Source: Martelella sp. NC20
GTDB taxonomy: Bacteria > Pseudomonadota > Alphaproteobacteria > Rhizobiales > Rhizobiaceae
DNA: 64,000 nt
Direction of reading: 5' to 3'
Assembly: GCF_013459645.1 (NCBI RefSeq)
Contig: NZ_CP054861.1
Location: 4,700,001 to 4,764,000 of the forward strand
Positions 47,467-58,764 of this stretch are shown here, piece by piece (the stretch's first letter is position 1; each line of letters opens with the position of its first letter). Position numbers and translations under genes: made by a program. The notes beneath the pieces were generated by a model. The model saw only the letters and a list, made by a program, of their open reading frames with translations, was not told the DNA's origin and searched no databases.

Positions 47467-48552
47467 ATGACGGTGATCGAAGCCTTGTCGGGCGCGCGCT
47501 GGCGCGATAGCGGAGATCGCTCCGATCTTGCCGTGGTGATGATCGCGGCACTCGTGGTTGCCTCGGGGCTGGCGATCCTGATCTCGGTCGCCAACGGGGC
47601 TTCGGATGCCTCGCTCTATGATGTCGCGAAAGCAATCGTCACGGGCCGCAGCGAAGCGCTTGCGGCGCGTGACCGGATCATCATTTTCGATATCCGCCTG
47701 CCGCGCGCGGTCATGGGCTTTCTGGTGGGCGCATCGCTTGCCGTCTGTGGCGCCGCGATGCAGGGCCTGTTCCGCAATCCGCTGGCGGACCCCGGCCTTG
47801 TCGGCGTTTCGGCGGGAGCCGGGCTTGGCGCCGTGATCATGATCGTGCTCGGCGGCAGCATCGCGGCACCCGTTTATGGCCTGCTCGGCTTCTACGCCCT
47901 GCCCGCCGCTGCCTTCCTCGGTGGGCTCGTCACCACGCTTCTGCTCTACCGGATATCCACCAGCCAGGGCCAGACATCGGTCGCGACCATGCTGCTGGCC
48001 GGCATCGCGCTGTCGGCGCTGGCAGGCGCCGCGACCGGCTTTCTGGTCTATCTCGCCAACGACCAGCAATTGCGCGATCTCACCTTCTGGTCGATGGGAT
48101 CGCTGGCCGGCGCGACATGGACCAAGCTTGCGGCGATCAGCCCGATCATGCTGGCCGCTTTCGCCGTGCTGCCGTTCATGGCCAAGGGGCTGAACGCCAT
48201 CACGCTCGGCGAGGCCACCGCCTATCACATCGGCATCCCGGTTCAACGGCTGAAGAACATCACCATCGTCGCCGTCGCCGCGGCCACCGGCGCCGGCGTC
48301 GCCGTCTCCGGCGGGATCGGTTTCGTCGGCATCGTCGTGCCGCATCTGCTGCGGCTGGTCATCGGTCCCGACCACCGCTATCTTCTGCCTGCCTCCGCCC
48401 TGCTTGGCGGCACGCTTCTGGTGCTGGCCGATCTGTTCGCCCGCACGGTGGTCGCGCCGGCGGAACTGCCGATCGGTATCATCACGGCAATCGCCGGCGG
48501 ACCGTTCTTCCTGTGGATTCTCCTCAAAAACCGTTCGCGGCTCAATTTGTAA
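47467..48552 (+). CDS. hmuU: Hemin ABC transporter permease (FecCD family)
   Basis: A 361-residue inner-membrane permease with about ten helices. FDIRLPRAVMGFLVGASLAVCGAAMQGLFRNPLADPGLVGVSAGAGLGA is the signature of FecCD/BtuC permeases, and the coupling helix lies near GEATAYHIGIPVQRLK. GGIGFVGIVVPHLLRLVIGPDHRYLLPAS is also conserved. It dimerises and pairs with HmuV. It starts 6 bases after hmuT; hmuV starts 2 bases after its stop. Confidence 0.95.
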   Translation: MTVIEALSGARWRDSGDRSDLAVVMIAALVVASGLAILISVANGASDASLYDVAKAIVTGRSEALAARDRIIIFDIRLPRAVMGFLVGASLAVCGAAMQGLFRNPLADPGLVGVSAGAGLGAVIMIVLGGSIAAPVYGLLGFYALPAAAFLGGLVTTLLLYRISTSQGQTSVATMLLAGIALSALAGAATGFLVYLANDQQLRDLTFWSMGSLAGATWTKLAAISPIMLAAFAVLPFMAKGLNAITLGEATAYHIGIPVQRLKNITIVAVAAATGAGVAVSGGIGFVGIVVPHLLRLVIGPDHRYLLPASALLGGTLLVLADLFARTVVAPAELPIGIITAIAGGPFFLWILLKNRSRLNL

Positions 48553-48554
48553 TC

Positions 48555-49343
48555 ATGATCGAAATCCGAAATATGAGCGTCTCGCTTTCAGGCCGCCCGG
48601 TGCTGAAAGACATCGCGCTGCGGGCAAGACCCGGCGCGCTGAGCACGATCTGCGGCCCGAACGGCTGCGGCAAGACGACAACGCTGAAGGCGATCGCAGG
48701 CGACCTCAGGCCCGATCAGGGCGTGGTCGAAATCAACGGCGAGCCGGTGGCAGGCCTTCCGCCCTGGCGGCTGGCGGAGATGCGCGGCGTGTTGCCGCAA
48801 GCCTCCAACCTCGCCTTCCCCTTCACCGTCGCCGAGGTGCTGCGCTTGGGACTTTCGGGCCGCAGCCACCGGAATGGCGACGGCGACCGGCCAGTCATGG
48901 CGAAAGCGCTGAGCGCCGTCGACCTCGACGGCTTCGAGGGCCGCTTCTATCAGGAACTGTCGGGCGGCGAGCAGCAGCGCGTCCAGCTTGCCCGGGTTTT
49001 ATGCCAGATCGAGGCGCCGGTCGCCGATGGCAAGCCGCACTGGCTGCTTCTCGATGAGCCGGTCGCAAGCCTCGACATCCTACACCAGCTCGCGATCATG
49101 CGGCTTGCGCGCGACTTCTGCCGCGCCGGCGGCGGCGTGATCGCGATCATGCACGACCTCAACCTGACGGCGCTGTTTGCAGATCACGTGGTGCTGATGC
49201 GCGAGGGACAGGTGGTTGCGGCGGGCAGTCCCAGGGACACCATCACCGACGACAATCTCCACGCCGTCTTCGCAACCCGGCTTTCCGTCAGCCAGAAGCC
49301 GAAGGACGACACACCCTTCGTACTGCCGCACAGCGCGCTTTGA
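48555..49343 (+). CDS. hmuV: Hemin ABC transporter ATP-binding protein
   Basis: A 262-residue ATPase. Walker A GPNGCGKTTT near residue 35, Q-loop LPQASNLAFPFTV, signature LSGGEQQRVQLARVL near 135 and Walker B HWLLLDEPVASLD are intact, with H-loop IMHDLNL. VADGKPHWLL between signature and Walker B is a short insertion typical of HmuV. It is the last gene of hemP-hmuSTUV; a convergent rsmD gene ends 10 bases beyond. Confidence 0.95.
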   Translation: MIEIRNMSVSLSGRPVLKDIALRARPGALSTICGPNGCGKTTTLKAIAGDLRPDQGVVEINGEPVAGLPPWRLAEMRGVLPQASNLAFPFTVAEVLRLGLSGRSHRNGDGDRPVMAKALSAVDLDGFEGRFYQELSGGEQQRVQLARVLCQIEAPVADGKPHWLLLDEPVASLDILHQLAIMRLARDFCRAGGGVIAIMHDLNLTALFADHVVLMREGQVVAAGSPRDTITDDNLHAVFATRLSVSQKPKDDTPFVLPHSAL

Positions 49344-49353
49344 CGCGACCCGA

Positions 49354-49911
49354 TCAGGGCTGATAGCGGAAGAAATGCATGCGCGTTTCGCCGAATTCGC
49401 GGGTCTCTAGAGCGCGATAGCAGGCGGCAAGTTCGGGCTGCACATCGGCGCGCTCCTCCAGGATTGCCAGCGCGCCGGGCTTCAACCATCCGCCATCATG
49501 GGCGGCGGCCATCGCCTGTTCGCCAAGCCCCTTGCCATAGGGCGGGTCGGCGAACAGGAAATCATAGGGCTCAATCTTGCCGACGACGCCGAGCGAGGTG
49601 GCATCGCGACGCATGATCCGGGTGCGCCCGGCAAGGCCGAGCGCCTCGATATTGGACCATAGCAGCCCCCTGCCCTCGACGCTGTTTTCGACGAACAGGA
49701 CGGACTTGGCCCCGCGCGAAAGCGCCTCGATGCCCATCGCGCCGGTGCCTGCAAAAAGATCGATCATCCGCGATCCGGCGAGCGCCTCCGGATAGGCGTG
49801 GCTCACAATGTTGAACAGGCTTTCGCGGGTGCGGTCGGTCGTCGGCCTGATGTCGGAGGACTTCGGCGTGGCGAGCGTGCGCCCGCGAAATTCACCGCCG
49901 ACGATCCGCAT
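49354..49911 (-). CDS. rsmD: 16S rRNA (guanine-966-N2)-methyltransferase
   Basis: A 185-residue SAM-dependent enzyme methylating G966 of 16S r[39 protein letters not shown] is the standard RsmD start. The SAM motif is [20 protein letters not shown] near 48 and the catalytic DPPY is in [14 protein letters not shown] 49911 is chosen on homology; longer frames are artefacts of the Arg-rich reading opposite to the pseudouridine synthase tail. It overlaps the synthase stop by 20 bases and is translated after it. Confidence 0.94.
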   Translation of the reverse strand: MRIVGGEFRGRTLATPKSSDIRPTTDRTRESLFNIVSHAYPEALAGSRMIDLFAGTGAMGIEALSRGAKSVLFVENSVEGRGLLWSNIEALGLAGRTRIMRRDATSLGVVGKIEPYDFLFADPPYGKGLGEQAMAAAHDGGWLKPGALAILEERADVQPELAACYRALETREFGETRMHFFRYQP

Positions 49912-51472
49912 TGCCGCCCTTGCCTGCCCTGCCGGGGCCACTCTTGTCCGAACCGCCACGCGGCCTGTCACCGCCCGGACGATCGCCGCCCGGACGATTA
50001 CCCTTGCCGCCCTCGGGGCGTGCGCCGCGCTTGTCGCCGCCGAAACCCTTCTCGCCGGAAGCGCCATCGCGCTTCTCGCCCGCAAAACGCTTGCCGCCTG
50101 CAGGACGATCGCCGCCGGACGGACGCCCCTCGCCGCGCGGGCGCTTGGGACCATCGAAACGGCGGGCCTCGCCCGTTCCTTCGCTGCCTGCCTCGCGCGG
50201 CTTGCGCGGTCCCCTGGCCGCCGGTTTGGCGAACGGCTTGCCCCTGCCGCCGGCCGGGCCGCGCGCGCGTGGTGCATCGCCCTCGGCAGAACCGGCCGGG
50301 CCGCGGCGCTGATCGCGCCTTGCGTCACGCCGTGAATCCTCTTTCGCCTTGTCCTCGGCCTTCTTCTTGGCCTTGGGGCCGAGCGGGCGGGCGCCGGGCG
50401 CCATCCAGACATTGGCGGCGCGGTTGCGGGTCACGATATCCTTGAACGGCTTCTCGTCATCGCCCTTGCGCTTGGTATCGAGCCGGTCGCGGCCGCGCTC
50501 GGCGCGCTCGCCACGGTCGAGCTTGTCGGGGCGGAATTTTCCGCGATCAGCCCGTTTCTCGGGCTCGGGTTTCCAGTTTTCGCGAGATTTCGGAGCTTCG
50601 CCTTCAGCAGGCTTGTCGTTATAGATCGGCGCGTCGAAATTGGCGCCGGCTTCCTCGATCAGCCGGGGACCGAGCTGATCGCGCAGCGTGCGGCCGCGCA
50701 CTTCCATCACATTGCCCTCGGCAATCTCGCCAAGCTGGAACGGGCCGTAGGAAATCCGGATCAGACGGCCGACCTCGAGGCCGAGCGCGCCGAGCACGTT
50801 CTTGATCTCGCGGTTCTTGCCCTCGCGAAGCCCCATGGTGATCCAGACATTGGAGCCCTGCACCCGGTCGAGCGTGGCGTCGATCGCGCCGTAGAGCACG
50901 CCTTCGACGGCAATGCCGTCCTTGAGCTTGTCGAGATCGGCCTGTTCGATCTTGCCATGGGCGCGCACCCGGTAACGGCGCAGCCAGCCGGTGGCCGGCA
51001 ATTCCAGCACCCGCGCCAGCCCGCCATCATTGGTGAGCAGCAGCAGGCCCTCGGTGTTGATGTCGAGGCGGCCGATCGAAACCACGCGCGGCAATTCGTC
51101 GGGCAGGTTGTCGAATACCGTCGGCCGGCCCTCGGGGTCGGAATTGGTGGTCACGAGGCCGGATGGCTTGTGGTAGATCCACAGCCTGGTGCGCTCGATG
51201 CCCCGGATCTCCTCGCCATCCACCTCGATCTTGTCTTCGAGCGTGACATTGTGGGCGGGGGTTTCCAGGAGCTTGCCATTGACCTTCACCCGGCCGTCGA
51301 GGATCATCCGCTCGGCATCGCGCCTGGACGCAACGCCAGCGCGGGCGAGGATCTTCGATATCCGCTCGCCCTGCTTCTCCTCGCCTGCAGCGGCGGGCGT
51401 TTCAGCCTTGCGCGGCGGTTTGCCGCCGGCAGGTTTGGTGCCGCGTTTGGGAAACTTGTCTTTTTGGGTCAT
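49892..51472 (-). CDS. rluB: 23S rRNA pseudouridine synthase (RluB/RsuA family) with long basic tail
   Basis: A 526-residue protein. A basic N-terminal arm (about 35 residues) precedes an S4 RNA-binding domain ([31 protein letters not shown], 38-68), then the RsuA-type catalytic domain with the Asp in [17 protein letters not shown] near 140 and [27 protein letters not shown]. After about residue 290 come roughly 235 residues of low-complexity Gly/Arg/Lys/Pro/Asp sequence ending [18 protein letters not shown]..., likely disordered and RNA-binding. E. coli RluB is only about 290 residues. RluB versus RluE/RsuA is not fully settled, though U2605 of 23S rRNA is the likely site. Confidence 0.88.
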   Translation of the reverse strand: MTQKDKFPKRGTKPAGGKPPRKAETPAAAGEEKQGERISKILARAGVASRRDAERMILDGRVKVNGKLLETPAHNVTLEDKIEVDGEEIRGIERTRLWIYHKPSGLVTTNSDPEGRPTVFDNLPDELPRVVSIGRLDINTEGLLLLTNDGGLARVLELPATGWLRRYRVRAHGKIEQADLDKLKDGIAVEGVLYGAIDATLDRVQGSNVWITMGLREGKNREIKNVLGALGLEVGRLIRISYGPFQLGEIAEGNVMEVRGRTLRDQLGPRLIEEAGANFDAPIYNDKPAEGEAPKSRENWKPEPEKRADRGKFRPDKLDRGERAERGRDRLDTKRKGDDEKPFKDIVTRNRAANVWMAPGARPLGPKAKKKAEDKAKEDSRRDARRDQRRGPAGSAEGDAPRARGPAGGRGKPFAKPAARGPRKPREAGSEGTGEARRFDGPKRPRGEGRPSGGDRPAGGKRFAGEKRDGASGEKGFGGDKRGARPEGGKGNRPGGDRPGGDRPRGGSDKSGPGRAGKGGNADRRR

Positions 51473-51541
51473 TTTGCTTTGCCTGTTTGTCCCGATCCTC
51501 TATCAGGTCGGGTCAAAGCCGTTAAGAGGAAAGTTGTGATA

Positions 51542-51997
51542 ATGCCCGTGGGCAGCGATTTCATGGCGTTGGCGCTGGAACAGGCCGAAGCGGCAGCCGT
51601 TCGCGGCGAGGTGCCGATCGGCGCGGTGGTCGTCATCGACGGCAAGGTCGTCGCCAGCGCCGGCAACAGAACCCGCGAGATGGCCGACCCCACGGCCCAC
51701 GCCGAAATCCTGGCGCTCAGGGAGGCCTGTCGCAAGACCGGCTCGGAACGCCTGCCGGGCGCCGACCTCTACGTCACGCTGGAACCCTGCGCCATGTGCG
51801 CCGCCGCGATTTCCTTTGCCCGGATCGAACGGCTCTATTACGGCGCGGCCGATCCCAAGGGCGGCGGGGTTGATCATGGCGGCCGGTTTTACGAGCAGCC
51901 GACCTGTCACCACCGGCCCGATGTCTATTCCGGTTTCTCCGAAAGCCGTTCCGCAGATCTTCTGCGCGCGTTCTTCAGCGCAAAACGTTCAGACTGA
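51542..51997 (+). CDS. tadA: tRNA-specific adenosine deaminase
   Basis: A 151-residue enzyme converting A34 to inosine in tRNA-Arg(ACG). Zinc and catalytic residues are in THAEIL (as AHAE near 57) and PCAMCAAAI near 86. GNRTREMADPTAHAEI is characteristic. ATG 51542 has GAGGAAAG eight bases upstream. It is divergent from the pseudouridine synthase with only 69 bases between start codons, and its stop region overlaps the convergent acetyltransferase gene by 9 bases. Confidence 0.95.
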   Translation: MPVGSDFMALALEQAEAAAVRGEVPIGAVVVIDGKVVASAGNRTREMADPTAHAEILALREACRKTGSERLPGADLYVTLEPCAMCAAAISFARIERLYYGAADPKGGGVDHGGRFYEQPTCHHRPDVYSGFSESRSADLLRAFFSAKRSD

Positions 51998-52477
51998 ACG
52001 CCGCCCCGCGACCTTGCCCAAAGCCTCGCCTTCCAGCCGGTAGCGGATCCACTCGCTCTGCGGCTTGCCGCCGATGCCGTCATAGACGCGGATCGCGCCC
52101 TCGTTCCAGTCGAGCACGCTCCATTCCATCCGGCCGCAGTTCTTTGCAACGCCGATTTCCGCTACCGCCTGCATCAGCGCCCGGCCGAGGCCGCTGCCCC
52201 GATGATCGGGCGTCACGTAGAGGTCCTCGAGATAGATGCCGTTGCGGCCCTGCCAGGTGGAGAAGCTGAAATAATAGACCGCGAACCCCACCGGCTCGCC
52301 ATCGGCTTCGGCGATCAGAGCGCCGGTCACCGAACGCTTGCCGAAAATCGCCTCGGCAAGCCCCTCCGCGCTGGTCTCGACCTGGTCGAGCGCCTTCTCA
52401 AACTCTGCAAGCTCGCACACGAAACGGTAGATGGTGCCGGCGTCGTCGCGCGTCGCCGGCCGGATGGCGTAACCCAT
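51989..52477 (-). CDS. GNAT-family N-acetyltransferase
   Basis: A 162-residue acetyltransferase. The acetyl-CoA-binding motif A is LEDLYVTPDHRGSGLGRALMQAVAEIG near residue 85, preceded by the GFAVYYFSFSTWQGRNGIYLEDL segment typical of the diamine/thialysine acetyltransferase (SSAT-like) group. WSVLDWNEGAIRVYDGIGGKPQSEW is also like SSAT family members. The substrate may be a polyamine or an amino-acid analogue. ATG 52477 fits family length. It lies 24 bases after the upstream lipoprotein gene on the same strand. Confidence 0.86.
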   Translation of the reverse strand: MGYAIRPATRDDAGTIYRFVCELAEFEKALDQVETSAEGLAEAIFGKRSVTGALIAEADGEPVGFAVYYFSFSTWQGRNGIYLEDLYVTPDHRGSGLGRALMQAVAEIGVAKNCGRMEWSVLDWNEGAIRVYDGIGGKPQSEWIRYRLEGEALGKVAGRRSV

Positions 52478-52500
52478 GATGTCCTCGGAACTTCCGTTTT

Positions 52501-53166
52501 CTACTGACCGGCGTTCTTCGACGATTCCAGGAAGTCGTCGGTGGCGCCGCTCTTGCAGTTGAAGAACAGGAAGCACTTGTCCGGATCCTTGCCCTCGGCA
52601 AGCTTCTGCCGGCGGCGCTCCTTGGCGCGCTCCGGCTCGCCGAGATCGTTCATCGCCGCCGGATCGGTGGGCGTGCGATATTGCTGCGGCGGATCGATCA
52701 GATAGCGACGCTGGGTGATATCGATCGTGGTCGCTTCATTTTTCGCCGCCCGGAAAGCCTCAAGCTGTTCCTTCTCGGTCATCTTGCTGGGATCGTCGGA
52801 GACCAGAAGCGGCGAGCGGTAGAATGGATTGTCCTTGTTTTCCTCCACTTCCTCATAGAGGCGGTCGCGCTGCTCTTCCGGCGATTCGACCCAATTGGGA
52901 TTATCAGCGGAGGCAACCGATTTCTGCGGCGGCGCAAGCGAGGCCATGGACGTGCCCTTGATCGGCTTCACGAGGTCGGGGCGCGGCTTGTAATCGATAT
53001 CGGGCTGGTCCGGATTGATCACCAGCACGGCCTCGCCCAGATCCTCGACAAGCTGGGTGGTCGCGGTCTTGCCGGTGCCATAGGTCGGCGCGCCAAGGCA
53101 GGCGGAAAGCGAAGCCACGCCCGCAAGCGCGATTGCGATCTTCATCGAACGGATAACCAATGTCAT
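52501..53166 (-). CDS. Lipoprotein of unknown function
   Basis: A 221-residue protein with a lipoprotein signal (MKIAIALAGVASLSAC, lipidated Cys near residue 23). The mature part is hydrophilic and acidic, rich in Pro, Asp and Glu, with GEAVLVINPDQPDIDYKPRPDLVKP and RYLIDPPQQYRTPTDPAAMNDLGEPERAKERRRQKL. I know of no named domain; similar lipoproteins sit next to ileS in other Rhizobiales (recalled, not searched). It is the gene after ileS on the minus strand, separated by about 170 bases. A near C-terminal Cys pair (KCFLFFNCK) may form a disulfide. Confidence 0.78.
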   Translation of the reverse strand: MTLVIRSMKIAIALAGVASLSACLGAPTYGTGKTATTQLVEDLGEAVLVINPDQPDIDYKPRPDLVKPIKGTSMASLAPPQKSVASADNPNWVESPEEQRDRLYEEVEENKDNPFYRSPLLVSDDPSKMTEKEQLEAFRAAKNEATTIDITQRRYLIDPPQQYRTPTDPAAMNDLGEPERAKERRRQKLAEGKDPDKCFLFFNCKSGATDDFLESSKNAGQ

Positions 53167-53335
53167 GCGCTGTCTACCACACCTCCGCGCCGGTGGCGCT
53201 TCTTGTTATTCTGGTCATCTGCCACATTGTGACGATGAATCCGGCGAAACCGCGACATTCCTAACGCAGAACCACCGTTTTCGCAATTCGGCTTGTTAAG
53301 GCAGTGGAAAAAGCCGGGAAATACCCGGCTTCGCC

Positions 53336-56464
<3,129 letters not shown>

Positions 56465-56870
56465 GGGGTCGCGGCCTTCTGGCGGCGCATCTTGCGCGCG
56501 CATTTATCGGGGAAAATGAGACATACGGTCGAGGCGCGGAAAGCGCCGAAATCCCGGACCTTCCGGCGCTCAAACCTCAAGCAGCGCGGAAAGCCGGGCC
56601 AATAATTCGTATGGTGCGAAACCGGTACCCAGTCATCATGGGCCGTCTTTACTGATTTTTCGGAGCGAAGAAAAGAGCCGGGGCCGAGAATCTGCGAAGG
56701 CATGATCCAAAGAGTGTGAGCCAGGTCTCAGAAAAGTTTCCCCTCTTACGGGGTCACCCTCGGGCTTGACCCGAGGGTCCATGCAGCTTTTGCCTGGATG
56801 CTCGTGTCAAGCACGAGCATGACTCATGACGGGAGAGCGGATATTTCGCAGCAGTCCTGGACCATACCCA
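56465..56870. other. Intergenic region between ribF and ileS
   Basis: About 400 bases without a supported gene, upstream of ileS on the minus strand. The part nearest ribF (56756-56820) holds a pair of REP-like hairpins. The remainder probably includes the ileS promoter; I see no T-box or other known leader structure. Confidence 0.5.
56756..56820. repeat. Pair of REP-like hairpins (copy C)
   Basis: ACCCTCGGG/CCCGAGGGT with loop CTTGA at 56756-56778 and ATGCTCGTG/CACGAGCAT with loop TCAAG at 56798-56820. Both stems are perfect over 9 bp. Same loop pair and order as copies at 11.5 and 63.5 kb, but without the outer terminator arms. Confidence 0.78.
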
Positions 56871-57851
56871 TCAAAACGCAATCTTCCCGTCCAGCTCCGA
56901 AAACGGCTTGACGCCGGACAGAAGCGCCCTCGCCTCGTCGGCATCGCGGTGCATCTGGGCGACGAGGGCTTCGAGGCCGTCGAATTTCAGTTCGTCGCGC
57001 AGCCGGGCGAACAGCGAGACCGCGCCCTCCTCGCCGTAGAGCTCGCCCTTGAAATCAAAGATGTAGGTTTCCAGCAGCGGCCGGCCATCCTCGACCACGG
57101 TCGGGCGGCGGCCGAAGCTTGCCACGCCATCGTGCAACGTGCCCGAGGGGCGGCGGTAGCGCACGGCGTAAATGCCGGGGCTGAGCTTGGCGTCGGGATC
57201 GAAGGCCATGTTGGCGGTCGGAAAGCCCAGCGTGCGGCCGAGCTTTTCGCCGTGGATCACTTCGCCCGTCACCGTGTAGCGATAGCCGAGCAGGCCGGAG
57301 GCCTGGACCACCTCGCCGCGCGTCAGCAGGTCGCGGATGCGGCTCGAAGAGATCACCTCGGCGCCCTCGTCGCGAAACGCATCCATCAGCGAGACACCGA
57401 AACCGTGGCGCTTGCCGGCCTGCATCAGATAGGCGGGCCCGCCCTCGCGGTTGCGGCCAAAATGGAAATCGAAGCCGGTCACGACCTCGCTTGCCGCAAG
57501 CCAGTCGATCAGCACCGTGGTGACGAATTCCTCCGGCGAGCGCTGGGAAAAGGTGCGGTCGAAGGGATATTCGATGACCGCGTGATAGCCCATCGCCTCC
57601 AGCAGCCGCGCCTTCATCGGCGCCGGCGTCAGGCGAAACACCGGCGTCTGCGGGTTGAATACCGAGCGCGGATGCGGCTCGAAGGTCAGCACCAGCGCCG
57701 GCACGCCGCGCTCCTCGGCAATGGCAAGCGCGCGGTTGAGCACGCTTTGATGGCCGCGATGGACGCCGTCGAAATTGCCGATCGCCACCACCCCGCCCTT
57801 CAGCGTGTCAGGCAGCGGCTCACGAAATTCATTGCGGTGAAATACGGTCAT
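56871..57851 (-). CDS. ribF: Bifunctional riboflavin kinase / FAD synthetase
   Basis: A 326-residue enzyme phosphorylating riboflavin to FMN and adenylating it to FAD. The N-terminal adenylyltransferase has VVAIGNFDGVHRGHQSVLNRAL (HxGH) near residue 20 and ISSSRIRDLLTRGEV near 170. The C-terminal kinase has GRTLGFPTANMAF near 200 and VASFGRRPTVVEDGRPLLETYIFDF. Length is typical (305-330). It follows the HAD gene by 20 bases on the minus strand. No FMN riboswitch is visible. Confidence 0.96.
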   Translation of the reverse strand: MTVFHRNEFREPLPDTLKGGVVAIGNFDGVHRGHQSVLNRALAIAEERGVPALVLTFEPHPRSVFNPQTPVFRLTPAPMKARLLEAMGYHAVIEYPFDRTFSQRSPEEFVTTVLIDWLAASEVVTGFDFHFGRNREGGPAYLMQAGKRHGFGVSLMDAFRDEGAEVISSSRIRDLLTRGEVVQASGLLGYRYTVTGEVIHGEKLGRTLGFPTANMAFDPDAKLSPGIYAVRYRRPSGTLHDGVASFGRRPTVVEDGRPLLETYIFDFKGELYGEEGAVSLFARLRDELKFDGLEALVAQMHRDADEARALLSGVKPFSELDGKIAF

Positions 57852-57871
57852 GCGTTGCGTCCGGCGCTTGT

Positions 57872-58720
57872 TCAGGCGAGTTTCGACATCCAGTATTTCG
57901 GATGCGCGCCGTGTCGCGTCAAGAACCGATCGAGCGACGCTTCGTCAACGATCCCGTTCACGGCATAATCGGCCTCGTGAATGCCCTCCGCCACAAACAG
58001 CAGATCGAGGCCGTAATCGATCGCGCCGCGCACATCCGTCGGCATGCCGTCGCCGATGGCGAGAACGCGCGCGGCATCGACATCGCCCCGCAACGCGGCG
58101 GCCTTGGCCATCGCCGCCTCGTAGATCGGTCTGTACGGTTTGCCGGCAATGCGGGTCTTGCCGCCGAGTTCGCTATAAAGTGCCGCCAGCGCGCCGGCGC
58201 AGGGGATGAGCCGGTTGCCGCGCGAGACCACCAGATCGGGATTGGCGCAGATCAGCGGCAGGCCGCGCGCCGCAAAGCGCGAAAGCAGGTCGCGGTAATC
58301 TTCCGGCGTTTCGGTTTCGTCGTCCTTGAAACCGCTGCATAGAATGCCCTCGGCCTCCGCCTCGCCGACGCGCTCGACGCCGGTGTCGCCGTAGAGGTCG
58401 GCGTCGCGCTGCGGGCCCATGTAATAGAGCTTGCGCGGCCCTTCCGCCACCAGCGTCCGGGTCACGTCGCCGGAGGTCACGATGGCGTCGAAGCTTTCGG
58501 TCGTCACCCCGAAACCGGCGAGTTGTTCCTTCACCGAGGGCGACAATCGGGGCGAATTGGTCAGCAGGATAACCGTTTTACCGGCGCTCCGCGCCTCTGC
58601 CAGCGCCGCTTTCGGCGTGTCGAACGAGGTCACGCCATTGTGGAGAACGCCCCAGACATCGCAGAGCATCACATCATAATCCGCATGAAGCGCGCTGAGG
58701 GCGTCGATCTTTTTTGGCAT
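57872..58720 (-). CDS. HAD-superfamily class IIA phosphatase (TIGR01459-like)
   Basis: A 282-residue hydrolase. Motif I is MLCDVWGVLHNG near residue 18, motif II VILLTNSPRLSP near 50, the class IIA cap domain follows (IVTSGDVTRTLV), then KPYRPIYEAA with the motif III lysine and AIGDGMPTDVRGAIDYGLDLLFVAEGIH near 225. It matches the alphaproteobacterial subfamily TIGR01459, whose gene is usually next to ribF; a role as an FMN or other nucleotide phosphatase has been suggested by that position but is not shown. ATG 58720 (MPKKIDAL) gives family length. The chromate transporter gene ends 44 bases upstream. Confidence 0.87.
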   Translation of the reverse strand: MPKKIDALSALHADYDVMLCDVWGVLHNGVTSFDTPKAALAEARSAGKTVILLTNSPRLSPSVKEQLAGFGVTTESFDAIVTSGDVTRTLVAEGPRKLYYMGPQRDADLYGDTGVERVGEAEAEGILCSGFKDDETETPEDYRDLLSRFAARGLPLICANPDLVVSRGNRLIPCAGALAALYSELGGKTRIAGKPYRPIYEAAMAKAAALRGDVDAARVLAIGDGMPTDVRGAIDYGLDLLFVAEGIHEADYAVNGIVDEASLDRFLTRHGAHPKYWMSKLA

Positions 58721-58764
58721 GGATTTTCCTTGTATCGGTTCGGCTGGAAGGCGCCGACAAATGG

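Noticed and set aside
49912..50412. N-terminal extension of rsmD
   Set aside because: It is an Arg/Ala-rich reading of the pseudouridine synthase tail in another frame; RsmD normally starts MRIVGG.
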